46,026 nucleotides of DNA, taken from a virus. The translations under genes and the position numbers were made by a program. Location: positions 1 to 46,026 of the IMG/VR virus record IMGVR_UViG_3300022871_000032; one strand, given 5' to 3'. Shown in pieces: positions 36,689 to 45,917 of the stretch. Every line of letters begins with the position of its first letter. The stretch's first letter is position 1. Below the pieces are notes generated by a model that saw nothing but the letters and a program-made list of their open reading frames with translations, was not told the DNA's origin and searched no databases.

Positions 36689-39600
36689 TTACCGAATCCT
36701 CCTGTATTAGCTGGTATATAGTCTCTGGTAAAGGTCTTAGCTACTCCAAGTTCTTTTAACATTTCCATGATCTGTTTCTCTTTTTCTTTCTCTATATTTG
36801 GTGTGTATATCTTTACTCCAGATAGCACATCCAATAGTCTTACTCCAAAATCTTTTCGTGCATCTGTTAGCTTTTCTCCAGTAGATACAAATCTGCCTAG
36901 TAATGATTTTAGTAAGTACATTCTCTTTGGATTTACTCTGTAATAAGTATCGCCTTGTTTGTTTTTTGTTTCCTTAGCTTCTAGTAGTTGTTTAAGAATT
37001 GGCAATCCACCTATTGCCTTAGTTGTGGCATTATAAGCACTAGTGTCTCTAATTTCGCTATCATAGAAGAATGATCTGCCTGTGGCTGTTTCAGCTGGTG
37101 TTTTTATTAGTGGACTAGTCATATCTAGTAGAGACTTCAATGGTTTGCTAAGTTTTCCAACATCCTCAAGCGGTAATCCAAGACCAGCCAACATTTGTGG
37201 ATAATCTGTTTCAGATCTGCCTATAGATATGCCAAACTTTTCAGATATATAATCTGGCATGTACCTCTTCTCTTCTGCAGTAAGATCGCCTGACTGTAGT
37301 CCAGCTATAGCATCACCTATGGCCTTATACTTTTTAGGTTGTTTAAATATTTGTTCTAACTGTAGGGGGATGTTCTTTCTTGAGAAGGTGTTTCCTGTTA
37401 TCGTGATTAACTTTCCTTGTTTCATTACCCATGTTTCATTGTTGGTTTTTGGACACCAAACTCTACCGAAGTATGGTTCTCTTGAAAACTTACCATCTTT
37501 TATACCAAGTGTTTGTATTTTACTAACGTAAAAACCACGACTGTTTTGTACTACTCGATAACCAAGTAATGTGGCTAAAACTTCAAAAGTTCTTGCGACT
37601 CCATCTAGCTGACAAGCATAAAACAGTTGTCTTCCTTTAACATTTCCGTCACCTTTATACATCGCATCATACATCGCCTCTAGAGATTCTCTTGATAATT
37701 GTGTAACAATATCGACCCAATCATCAGTTCGCTTATTTCTTTTTAAATATTTTTTAATTTTTATAAGTTTTTCCTGAGTTACTGGAACAGCGATAACACC
37801 ACTAACAGGATGTGGTTTTCTCGGTTTCCCTCCTGCTACTTTTTTTACTTCTTTTAAGAACTTTGAGGGATGTTGATAAATTATAGCCTCTATACAATTT
37901 CCTCTCCACCTAAAATATCCATCTGACAACAACCATCCAAGTAGTCTGGCTTCATCTACTGTTAATAAAGATTTACGATTATCTTTATATTCTGATATTG
38001 TCTTTATGTAGTAATTTGAATTTAATTTATATGCTTCAACTATTCCAGTTTCTTGTGGATATTCGTAAGTGCCGTAATCGTGTTTTGTAAGTTGTTTCTT
38101 TTTTTGATATACCCATCTGTGGTTATCTGTGAAATAGAGTTTATGTCTTTTATTTTCCCATGTTTTTATGTCTTGGTCATAATCAAAAATTGCTATATTA
38201 TTTAATTTGTTCCATTCTAATTGGTCATTTTTAAGACTGTAAGTTAGAACATTTTCCCCTATTATTAATTCATCTAAATTCTTCCATCCATTTTTAGTTA
38301 AAATCTCAGATGTTTCTGGAACACAGTAGAATGGAAAAATCCTCTTCATCATATTCTGTTCAATATCTGATAAATCACCATAATCAAATAAGAATTTGTT
38401 AACCGATTTACTGGCTTCTTCTATCCCCATACCACCTCTTGTTTTCTCAATAAAGTGGGCGATTCTAGCATTATCCTCTATAACGTTACCTACCTTTCGT
38501 GGCAACTTAGCTAGTTTTTTGGCGACAGTATCTGTACCAGATACTTTTTTAAATAGTTTTGGTACATCTTTGGCAAACTGACCTTCACCAGTTACACCCA
38601 ATTTAGCCATTATTTTTCTAGCTTCTTCAAAGGTTTTTGAATCAGGGAATATTTTTTTAAGATCGTCTGTTAGTAAGCCTTTACCTTTTTGTAGTTTTCC
38701 AGCATCAGTATAAGAAATGGGGTTTTTTACACCAGCTACAAAATTGTTGAAGATGTTACCTATGGCATTTCTGACATGGAAAGCTGGGAAAAAGGAAGTG
38801 ACTGACCCCTTCCACATATTTTGTATCTTGTCGTATACCTTAAAAACCTGGTTGGCCGTATCGTCATTTGTGAAAACCTTTTGGACTTTCTCTAGGTAAT
38901 CAACCACGTCTGGATGAGCCACATAATCTTTTAACTCTTTTACTCTAGTAAAGGCTTTCATGCCTTGTGTGCCAGCTTCACCAGCTTTTCTAACTATAGA
39001 GTTGCCAGCCAGGTCTTTTATCTCACCTGCTACCATTTGGTTAAGTGCTCCTTTGGCTTTAACAGCTCGCTGTGAAGTGGCTAATCTTAATGACAATGAT
39101 TCAGGTGCTTCTAAGTATTTGTAGCCAGCTTTCTCGCCCTCTGCTAGTGTCTTAAATACCCTGCCCTTTTCAGCCCCTTTTATAGTTGGCTTGATGTCTG
39201 GAACTCCACCAGAGAAACCTCCTTTAAATGGTTCTTTAACTACTTTTCTTGGGAAGTAATCTTTTACGTCTGTTTTTCTTATGCCGAGTGGTATTTCTTT
39301 AGCTGTTTTAGATTTAATTAGTTTTGTTATCTCATCAGATGCTTTAGACAACTTACCTCCTGCCTCTATTTCATAAGGGGCTTTTTTAATAGCTTCTATT
39401 CCGTGTTTATCTACTAGCTTTTTAACAATATCTACAGCCTCGTCATCTCCTACATTCATTGCTCTCTTTAGCTTATTAGTGAAGTCTGCCAACTCTGGTG
39501 CTACTTTCTTAACCTTATATCCAGACACAAATGCTTCTCCTAATAAATCTTTAGCTCCAGTAGCAGCTTTTATAATATCACTACCTTTTTCTGATTTAGC

Positions 39601-40113
39601 TAAAGCTTTTACACCAACTTCACCAACACCTTGGACTCCTTTGGCAATTCCTTTAAACATTGGAGCTAATAACAGGTTTCCTGGGTCTAAAGCAATATCA
39701 CCAGCTAAACCAACCCCACCTTTGGCTATCTTGCCTACTGTTGTCTGAGGATTCCAATTTAAAGCTGTTAGGGCGTCGCTAAACCCCTTTCTTTCTGTAG
39801 ATAACTCTTTTGGTTTAGTATATTTGTCTAAAAAGGGTAGAGCACTACCAAGTCCTCTGGTAACTTCAGAGAGGTATTGTTTGCCTGCTTTACCAGCATC
39901 TCCTGTTCTAATTAGAGTAGCTGCTTCATCACCTGGCTCAAAAGCTGATAAGACATTAAATAGTCTGGTAAGGGCTCCTACTTTTTCCTCTTTACCACTA
40001 TCTGCCAAGGCTAACATATCTTCCATATTGGACGGTTGGCTGGTTCTGGCTTTGTTTCCAGCACTATATCTTCCTGCCGTTGTTGTTTTTGCTCCAATAC
40101 TATATCTTCCCAT
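36685..40113 (-). CDS. Large internal virion protein interrupted by an intein
   Basis: 1142 aa, of which 312 are an intein, leaving 830 aa of mature protein. The N-terminal half is Ala/Gly/Leu-rich with possible amphipathic helices (GKIAKGGVGLAGDIALDPGN). The extein junction restores KRIFPFYTFSRKNIP, a word found in large virion proteins of other phages. Such proteins form the internal core or are ejected into the host. The gene starts without a Shine-Dalgarno sequence, and its last four bases overlap the muralytic enzyme gene. Confidence 0.65.
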   Translation of the reverse strand: MGRYSIGAKTTTAGRYSAGNKARTSQPSNMEDMLALADSGKEEKVGALTRLFNVLSAFEPGDEAATLIRTGDAGKAGKQYLSEVTRGLGSALPFLDKYTKPKELSTERKGFSDALTALNWNPQTTVGKIAKGGVGLAGDIALDPGNLLLAPMFKGIAKGVQGVGEVGVKALAKSEKGSDIIKAATGAKDLLGEAFVSGYKVKKVAPELADFTNKLKRAMNVGDDEAVDIVKKLVDKHGIEAIKKAPYEIEAGGKLSKASDEITKLIKSKTAKEIPLGIRKTDVKDYFPRKVVKEPFKGGFSGGVPDIKPTIKGAEKGRVFKTLAEGEKAGYKYLEAPESLSLRLATSQRAVKAKGALNQMVAGEIKDLAGNSIVRKAGEAGTQGMKAFTRVKELKDYVAHPDVVDYLEKVQKVFTNDDTANQVFKVYDKIQNMWKGSVTSFFPAFHVRNAIGNIFNNFVAGVKNPISYTDAGKLQKGKGLLTDDLKKIFPDSKTFEEARKIMAKLGVTGEGQFAKDVPKLFKKVSGTDTVAKKLAKLPRKVGNVIEDNARIAHFIEKTRGGMGIEEASKSVNKFLFDYGDLSDIEQNMMKRIFPFYCVPETSEILTKNGWKNLDELIIGENVLTYSLKNDQLEWNKLNNIAIFDYDQDIKTWENKRHKLYFTDNHRWVYQKKKQLTKHDYGTYEYPQETGIVEAYKLNSNYYIKTISEYKDNRKSLLTVDEARLLGWLLSDGYFRWRGNCIEAIIYQHPSKFLKEVKKVAGGKPRKPHPVSGVIAVPVTQEKLIKIKKYLKRNKRTDDWVDIVTQLSRESLEAMYDAMYKGDGNVKGRQLFYACQLDGVARTFEVLATLLGYRVVQNSRGFYVSKIQTLGIKDGKFSREPYFGRVWCPKTNNETWVMKQGKLITITGNTFSRKNIPLQLEQIFKQPKKYKAIGDAIAGLQSGDLTAEEKRYMPDYISEKFGISIGRSETDYPQMLAGLGLPLEDVGKLSKPLKSLLDMTSPLIKTPAETATGRSFFYDSEIRDTSAYNATTKAIGGLPILKQLLEAKETKNKQGDTYYRVNPKRMYLLKSLLGRFVSTGEKLTDARKDFGVRLLDVLSGVKIYTPNIEKEKEKQIMEMLKELGVAKTFTRDYIPANTGGFGK
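37390..38325 (-). mobile_element. Intein with LAGLIDADG-type endonuclease
   Basis: 312 aa from Cys1 (residue 597: CVPETSEILTKNGWKNLDEL) to Asn312 in ITITGN, followed by Thr as +1 residue. Splicing blocks: the N1 block, NHRWVYQ (block B), LLGWLLSDGYFRW and YDAMYKGDGN as the two LAGLIDADG-like helices, and the C-terminal block. The usual penultimate His is Gly, which is known in some active inteins. It sits in a conserved motif of the host protein, the typical site for inteins. Confidence 0.85.
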
Positions 40114-40117
40114 AGTT

Positions 40118-41188
40118 TTAACCCATTCTTAGTAATGATTTTTTCAGTTCATTGGATGGTTCAGAGAAGCCAGAAGAAGTATTACTATTTGCTTGTATTG
40201 ATGGGTAATTTAAGTCCATGTATTGCTTAACTCTTTCATAGTTATCTGGATCATTAGTTTGTACAAATTGTAAGAATGCGTTTTTTGCTTCATCAATATT
40301 CTCGTGTGCATTCTTAAATAAATTGAAGTCCTCTTCTACAATAGATGGTTCTATACCTTCGCTTGGTGGTTCAACATCACCCGTCCATTTCTTAAACTGT
40401 GCTGGATTTTCATCCATTGGTCCGTGTGGAGAATTTTTGTTATAAAGATCTATAAGTTCCCAATCATCCATTTGTCCACCGTATAAATTAGCCATATCTT
40501 CAGCAGTCATACCACCCTGTATGTTCGCTAATACATTTGCTTCTAAAACATTTTTTTGTTGTAGGCTCTCACTACCTCTGGAAGATTTTTGTTGTGCTAA
40601 TATGTCTTGTTGCTCTTGTCTAGCAAATCCGTACTCTTCCAGCAAATTTCCCCTTTCTTGTTGAGCCATTTGTGCAGCACCTTGACGAGAGGCTATGTCA
40701 GAATCTAATCCACCCTGTGCTCTACCCATAACGTCACCAATCGTACCTCTTGTGGCCTGCCCTTCTCTAGACACCATAGACTCTATAGCCATAGGTGTTA
40801 AGTTCTCGTTTTGTGAATATTTTTCTCTTAAAGCAGCGTGTGAAGGATATTGTCCAGCCTGCTTAACAGAATCTAGTAGTCTCTGTGCAAAGCTTGGAGC
40901 TTGTGCAGCTAACTCATAATAATCTTTTAAAAGTTGGTCTGATTTTTGTGTTATTGGTGCAAGTCTTTGTGAATATTGGCTCCACAAACTACCACCTTGG
41001 GCTGGTTGGGCAGATGGTTGGGCACTGGCAGGGGCAGGAGTCGCACCGCCACCTTGTAATTTAGCTAAAAGTTGTGCATTTTGTTCCGCTGACCCAACAT
41101 AGCTAGACCCTAATCCGTAAGTAGATCTTCTCTCTGCTAAAGAAGGTAATGCCTGTCCTTGTTGTTGAAAATAGTCTGATAAACTCAT
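40118..41188 (-). CDS. Internal virion protein, Gln/Ala/Ser-rich
   Basis: 356 aa. A low-complexity Ala/Pro/Gln segment at residues 49-66 (ATPAPASAQPSAQPAQ), a long helical middle (SMVSREGQATRGTIGDVMGRAQ) and an acidic end. Composition and position next to the 1142-aa protein fit an ejection protein. Starts in the late arc without a Shine-Dalgarno sequence; a TATAAT lies about 20 bases upstream. Confidence 0.5.
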   Translation of the reverse strand: MSLSDYFQQQGQALPSLAERRSTYGLGSSYVGSAEQNAQLLAKLQGGGATPAPASAQPSAQPAQGGSLWSQYSQRLAPITQKSDQLLKDYYELAAQAPSFAQRLLDSVKQAGQYPSHAALREKYSQNENLTPMAIESMVSREGQATRGTIGDVMGRAQGGLDSDIASRQGAAQMAQQERGNLLEEYGFARQEQQDILAQQKSSRGSESLQQKNVLEANVLANIQGGMTAEDMANLYGGQMDDWELIDLYNKNSPHGPMDENPAQFKKWTGDVEPPSEGIEPSIVEEDFNLFKNAHENIDEAKNAFLQFVQTNDPDNYERVKQYMDLNYPSIQANSNTSSGFSEPSNELKKSLLRMG

Positions 41189-41218
41189 TTTTTTGTTAAT
41201 TAAATAATTATAACCTTT

Positions 41219-42013
41219 TTAAGAATAACCAAGATATTGTTCCTCTTTTCTTGTAACCACTCCACCAGTAATGGCTGCTTCACGTTCTTGTGCCAAAGTC
41301 CTTTCTCTTTCTTTCCTTCGTCTTTCCACATCTGCTAAATATCTTCTGTTTTGTAATTGTCTGGCCTCTTCTTGTCTGGCATACTCTTCTTCCGTTCTAC
41401 CAGCGTTTGTTTCTAATCTAGTTTTTTCTGTACCGTATTCTCTACCATACCTTTCTTTGTCTCTGGCTTCTTTTTCTAATTGGAGATTCTGGTCTTCAAC
41501 TCTACCTCCACTAAAATAAGCACCACGGTCAGCTGCACTACCACCTATGGCTTCTTGAATAAGTGGACTCTCTCTATTTATATCTCCTAAATAATCTTCT
41601 TTTCTTGCATCTAATGTTTCCATGCTGGTTGCCAAATCCTCTAATGTTCTACCTCTTCTAGTATCTAATTCACTTAAATAAGTAGCCAAGTCTTCACCCT
41701 CACGACCTCTACCTATTGTTACTTCATTTAAGTAATCTTCTAGGAGTTGATCGTAGTAAGGATTCCATTGTTGCTCTGAGGCAGCTCTCGCCCCTGTTTC
41801 ATCAAATTCTAAGGCTTGAGGCACTACTTGTTGAGTAAGCGTATTTATAAGACCAGTTACATAATCGTTTTGGTCACTAGAACCAGAGGCAGTAGATCCG
41901 CCCACATACTCACTCCACATGTTTTCCATACCACGACTTTTTATCGTATTTTCAGCACTTATCCTGGAATGACCACCTTTCATCATTGCTTGTATTAAGG
42001 TTTCTTTATCCAT
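41219..42013 (-). CDS. Internal virion protein, coiled-coil rich
   Basis: 264 aa. Residues about 85-250 are mostly helical with many Arg and Glu (TEEEYARQEEARQLQNRRY), a typical ejection/core protein composition. The ATG lies six bases after TAAAAT, so the mRNA may be leaderless. It follows the tandem tail paralogues. Confidence 0.5.
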   Translation of the reverse strand: MDKETLIQAMMKGGHSRISAENTIKSRGMENMWSEYVGGSTASGSSDQNDYVTGLINTLTQQVVPQALEFDETGARAASEQQWNPYYDQLLEDYLNEVTIGRGREGEDLATYLSELDTRRGRTLEDLATSMETLDARKEDYLGDINRESPLIQEAIGGSAADRGAYFSGGRVEDQNLQLEKEARDKERYGREYGTEKTRLETNAGRTEEEYARQEEARQLQNRRYLADVERRRKERERTLAQEREAAITGGVVTRKEEQYLGYS

Positions 42014-42040
42014 AGTTTTATTTTAACATTGTAATAATTT

Positions 42041-42916
42041 TTATGTTGATAACTTATCTTTAAAAATAATAACTCTAAAGCTAATTGTTAGTGTTCCTGA
42101 GATTACGAGATCTAAGGTAGTTCCAGACGTGCTACTAAACCAAGCATCTGAATCACCAGAATCTTCATTTATAATAAATCCCATAGCATTACCACTAGAC
42201 CAACTACCCCTATCTGCTATTTCAAGAACAGCGTCCTTTACATCTATTTCTACGTCATCTCCTATATTTGTTGGAACACTTCTCGTATTAGAAGAATATG
42301 CTGTTGTTTTTGTTCTACCCATTGGACTACTACCAAAAGAAGAAGTGTTATCCTCATCTATTCCATACGTTTTAAATTTTATATCACCAGAACCATCTTT
42401 ACCTGTAACATTACTTTGTATTTTTGCACTTACCAAAGAGTCTGCTCCAGTAATTGCCACTGATGAGAAACGAAAAGCTCCCTCAAAAGGATTATTAGAT
42501 ATTCTTCCAACACTAAAATAATTATTATCATTGGCATAAGTTCTCCAATAATCAGTTACTGCTATTTGTGTTTTGTTATACGGATCAGCATACGAATATC
42601 CCACAGTCACCCCCGTTGTCGTGGCATAAGCCCATGGGTAAAAATCGAAATCTACACCATAAGGTATGTCAGGGACTAATCTCTCTACTGATTCATCGCT
42701 TCTCTTGTAATAAGCAATAAAAGCTGGAATATAACCTAAAGAGTGACTAACTGTTGAAGACTTCTCTGTATCACCAGCACTAATGACAACTGAAGTAGTT
42801 GAGTTAGAATGGTATTTGAACATACTATATCTAGAATCAAAAACAAAATCACGGATATCATTGGACGAAATACTTTTGCCACTTTTAGCTATTTTTACAA
42901 TTGGTGTATTGGTCAT
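42041..42916 (-). CDS. Tail-associated protein, paralogue 3 (long)
   Basis: 291 aa. Starts MTNTPIVKIAKSGKSISSND like its two upstream neighbours, then a shared beta-rich domain (SLGYIPAFIAYYK) and a unique C-terminal region with FRFSSVAITG and LVISGTLTISFRV, which may be a receptor or assembly domain. GGAG in the upstream gene end is the ribosome site. Probably part of the tail tip. Confidence 0.5.
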   Translation of the reverse strand: MTNTPIVKIAKSGKSISSNDIRDFVFDSRYSMFKYHSNSTTSVVISAGDTEKSSTVSHSLGYIPAFIAYYKRSDESVERLVPDIPYGVDFDFYPWAYATTTGVTVGYSYADPYNKTQIAVTDYWRTYANDNNYFSVGRISNNPFEGAFRFSSVAITGADSLVSAKIQSNVTGKDGSGDIKFKTYGIDEDNTSSFGSSPMGRTKTTAYSSNTRSVPTNIGDDVEIDVKDAVLEIADRGSWSSGNAMGFIINEDSGDSDAWFSSTSGTTLDLVISGTLTISFRVIIFKDKLST

Positions 42917-43323
42917 ACTCCATCATCTGCAAAAATATAATAGTGATAACTAATCGTTTTTTCAGTTCCAAAAGTGTTATAAACTTTAAAAACTAAATCA
43001 TCTTCGTCTACATAAGTTTCCGCTGAATTTGGAGAAACATAGAGGTAAGCTGTTGGAAAACCGTCTGCTTGATTTGGTATACAAACGCCCTGATAAAAAT
43101 GACCAGGTGACAATTTTGTAAAAAGCATTGAAATAGGAACAAAGCCCAAATCGTGATTAATTGTCACAGTTGTTGAACCACCTGCAGAAATCGTCACATC
43201 ATCTTCATCTTCAGCAAAAATCCTAATAGTTGAATATGAAGAGTGAAGGGCGAAATCTCTCGGCTCATTTGAGGTAATTGATTTGGTTGGTAGGGCTATT
43301 TTTACAATTGGGGTGTTGGTCAT
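42913..43323 (-). CDS. Tail-associated protein, paralogue 2
   Basis: 136 aa. MTNTPIVKIALPTKSITSNE and HDLGFVPISMLFTKL align with the neighbouring genes. Overlaps both by ATGA. The three genes form a tandem paralogous family of tail-associated proteins. Confidence 0.5.
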   Translation of the reverse strand: MTNTPIVKIALPTKSITSNEPRDFALHSSYSTIRIFAEDEDDVTISAGGSTTVTINHDLGFVPISMLFTKLSPGHFYQGVCIPNQADGFPTAYLYVSPNSAETYVDEDDLVFKVYNTFGTEKTISYHYYIFADDGV

Positions 43324-43628
43324 ATCGCTTGCTCGTAAAACACGTAATATCTAATATCAGATTCAGCATTTACATTTGTGGCATCAACACTTGACCCTGT
43401 GGTTTCTATTTGACCAACCAGTCCACCCTTTGTGGCAGTAAACTTTACCATTGAAAAAACAATTGGCACATAAGAAAGTCCGTGGGAATAACTGTTACCG
43501 TCTGTAAGAGTTCCAGAATGAGCTACTTTTAAGGTAGCCAAGTCTTCTCTGAAAACATAATCATTTGGATCTGACGAAGTTATAGATTTGCCACTTTTAA
43601 CAACCCTAAATCTTGGAGTATTCGTCAT
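43320..43628 (-). CDS. Tail-associated protein, paralogue 1 (short)
   Basis: 102 aa. MTNTPRFRVVKSGKSITSSD and HGLSYVPIVFSMVKF. It has the shortest version of the shared domain and may be close to the ancestral unit. GAGG is its ribosome site; ATGA overlap with paralogue 2. Confidence 0.5.
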   Translation of the reverse strand: MTNTPRFRVVKSGKSITSSDPNDYVFREDLATLKVAHSGTLTDGNSYSHGLSYVPIVFSMVKFTATKGGLVGQIETTGSSVDATNVNAESDIRYYVFYEQAI

Positions 43629-44464
43629 GTGACCTCAATCCCTATAAAAATAACATCATTTGTTCCATCGTTAACCACAATTCCCTTGTCTGTGCCAGTT
43701 CCATCAAACTTAACTGTTGTGGTTCCTCCAAAAGCCCCAAGGATAACATCTACACTGCCGGCAATAGTTAAAGTGCTTGGGTTCCAATTAAGGTAAGTTG
43801 TAGAGTCACCAATATAAAACTTAGCCTTATCAGAATCTGAATCATCAATTCCTAGAATAAATCCGCTTTGTGTATTGGTAAAATCAGTTTTGCCTGCATT
43901 AAAATAACAGTCTCCTTCTCCTGCCGTTACTGCTAAAGTAACTGTCTTAGACCTGATAGTGCCAGCCGATAGATGCTCTACACTTAGATTTCCTATATAC
44001 ATACCCGTTGCACCAAATGTTTGCACTTCTGCTTTTTTAGTAGTTACAGCATCTGGGACAGCAATGGCTAATAAGAGCCTTTCCCCTTGTGTAGCTACAC
44101 TAGCATCTGTGGTCACGTTTAGAGCCACCTTAGAGGCCTGTGGGTCGTAATATATATAAGTTCTGACTGTCATGTTGCCAGTGTTAGAAGTAGCTATCTC
44201 TGGGGTCACTAAACCGTCTTGGTAAGAAATGTTGCCAGCTGCCCAAGTAACAGTATTGTAATCTGTGGAAGTAAAAGCAATTGTGGTCGTAAAATCTTTT
44301 GCCTTTATGGTTTCCATGTTTTCCACTAGTTCTTGATAAGAGTAGCCAGTCTCCTGTTCAAGCTGGCTAGGCTCTTGTGCCAGCCCCTCAAAAGGTCTGT
44401 TCATGTGACTATCAAAACCTGAGTCAATTATGTTTTCCTCTAATGGTGTGCCCACTTTAGTCAT
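43625..44464 (-). CDS. Tail protein with fibre-tip-like C-terminus
   Basis: 279 aa. Helical N-terminus (FEGLAQEPSQLEQETGYSYQEL), beta-rich middle and a C-terminal part (GIDDSDSDKAKFYIGDSTTYLNWNPSTLTI) seen in phage tail and fibre-tip proteins. GAAGGA precedes the ATG. One base separates it from the nozzle gene. Confidence 0.55.
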   Translation of the reverse strand: MTKVGTPLEENIIDSGFDSHMNRPFEGLAQEPSQLEQETGYSYQELVENMETIKAKDFTTTIAFTSTDYNTVTWAAGNISYQDGLVTPEIATSNTGNMTVRTYIYYDPQASKVALNVTTDASVATQGERLLLAIAVPDAVTTKKAEVQTFGATGMYIGNLSVEHLSAGTIRSKTVTLAVTAGEGDCYFNAGKTDFTNTQSGFILGIDDSDSDKAKFYIGDSTTYLNWNPSTLTIAGSVDVILGAFGGTTTVKFDGTGTDKGIVVNDGTNDVIFIGIEVT

Positions 44465-44465
44465 A

Positions 44466-45917
44466 TTAGCTTTCCTTCGTTTCTAATTCACTAACCTCTG
44501 ATTCAACCGTATAACCATCTAGTCTCCACTGGTTTACCCCACCAGATTCGCTAAATTTCATTTTTAGTTCTCTACCAAAGGCATCTATATCCTCGTCTGC
44601 AAAATGCTTTTTACAGTAGCTGTCTTCTAGATCTACTGCTGTAGAGTAGTCACCACCGTCTACCGCAAACTGCCAGTCAACATCACCTAAACTATCATTG
44701 CCAAAAAAGAAAACACTTTGCATAGTATTGGTTGTTTCTGGACCAGAAGGCCAGTTAATAGTTTCTATGTTAGTTGCTATAGCTGTAGTGTCATCTGTCG
44801 TACCGCTATTCCAAGTAAACATTTCCCCATTAGCATCGCCAAAAGAGAGTAGTTTTGCTCCACTGGATATGTAATTTGAAAAGGCTTGTGGTTCGTCTGC
44901 TAGTGTGTGGTAAGTCCAAAGGTTTTGTGGAATATCGTAATCTATCATCACTTTTTGTAAAGCTGCACTGTCACCTGGCAGGGCGGATGTAAGAGTGCCA
45001 ACATAGAAGAGGGCATGGTCTCCATCTATACCACCGCAAATATCACCTAAGTTAGCTTGATTTACTCTATCTATAATCGGCTGGATAGGGCGTGAAATTA
45101 TCTGGGGAGCACCACCTACTGACATGGCTACTCCTTTGCGTGAATAGAAGAGAATAAGATTCTCATCTAGAACAACGGACTCTTGGCTGACTGCCCCAAG
45201 TTTCCACGAGACAGGTTTCAAGTTAGTTTGGTTGTAAGTTCCATCATATCTAAACATAGAGTTTTCTTTAAATACAATTAAGTAAGTTTTGTTTTTGGCT
45301 AGGGCGGTAATATGATCTCCGTCAGAAGTCTCCACATAAAACCAGTCATTCGTGGTATCCCACGTAATCGATCCGTCACTGGCTGGTAGAGACGAATAAT
45401 AAAAACGAGATGGATAGTCTGTACCACCCACATCACAATAAGCAACATACAATCTATTACGGTAAGACTCTATAAATTTAGCTTTTGGAGCAGAGGTTAC
45501 ATTAGTGGATGTTGACCAAGTTGTGCCATTGTAGCTACGAGTAGCATCTGCATAATTTACTAAGAAAAAAGAATCTACGAAGTCTGTTCCACGTGCCTTA
45601 TATCCAGCTGTCAGGTTTTGAGCTTGTTGTGTCCATGTTCCAGCCACGTTTACGTATACTTCCGACTCTGAGGCAGCATTACAAACGGCAATGTGTTTTC
45701 TAGTTGGGGTAGTTCCGTATTGATAAGTCGCATTCATTAGAATGTCTTTACCTGCTGTCATAGCAGTACCTATCTGTGTATAACCTAGACGTTTTGTAAA
45801 AGAGCCTATGGTTGGGGAGATAACATTTTGAGCCCTAAGAACCTGAGTCTTGTCCATTAAGTAGTGATTACTCTTTATTTGTACTCCACCGCTAGAATCT
45901 AAACGTCTTGTTAACAT
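44466..45917 (-). CDS. Tail nozzle / beta-propeller tail protein
   Basis: 483 aa. Starts MLTRRLDSSGG and has repeated blades of about 45 residues with conserved words such as FVDSFFLVNYADATRSYNG and NRLYVAYCDVGG, then ILFYSRKGVAMSVGGAPQIIS. This is the pattern of short-tail nozzle or P22 gp10-like proteins. It follows the adaptor on the circle (TAAGG ribosome site). The first five codons lie in the terminal repeat; the seven after them differ from the second allele at 1-19. Confidence 0.6.
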   Translation of the reverse strand: MLTRRLDSSGGVQIKSNHYLMDKTQVLRAQNVISPTIGSFTKRLGYTQIGTAMTAGKDILMNATYQYGTTPTRKHIAVCNAASESEVYVNVAGTWTQQAQNLTAGYKARGTDFVDSFFLVNYADATRSYNGTTWSTSTNVTSAPKAKFIESYRNRLYVAYCDVGGTDYPSRFYYSSLPASDGSITWDTTNDWFYVETSDGDHITALAKNKTYLIVFKENSMFRYDGTYNQTNLKPVSWKLGAVSQESVVLDENLILFYSRKGVAMSVGGAPQIISRPIQPIIDRVNQANLGDICGGIDGDHALFYVGTLTSALPGDSAALQKVMIDYDIPQNLWTYHTLADEPQAFSNYISSGAKLLSFGDANGEMFTWNSGTTDDTTAIATNIETINWPSGPETTNTMQSVFFFGNDSLGDVDWQFAVDGGDYSTAVDLEDSYCKKHFADEDIDAFGRELKMKFSESGGVNQWRLDGYTVESEVSELETKES

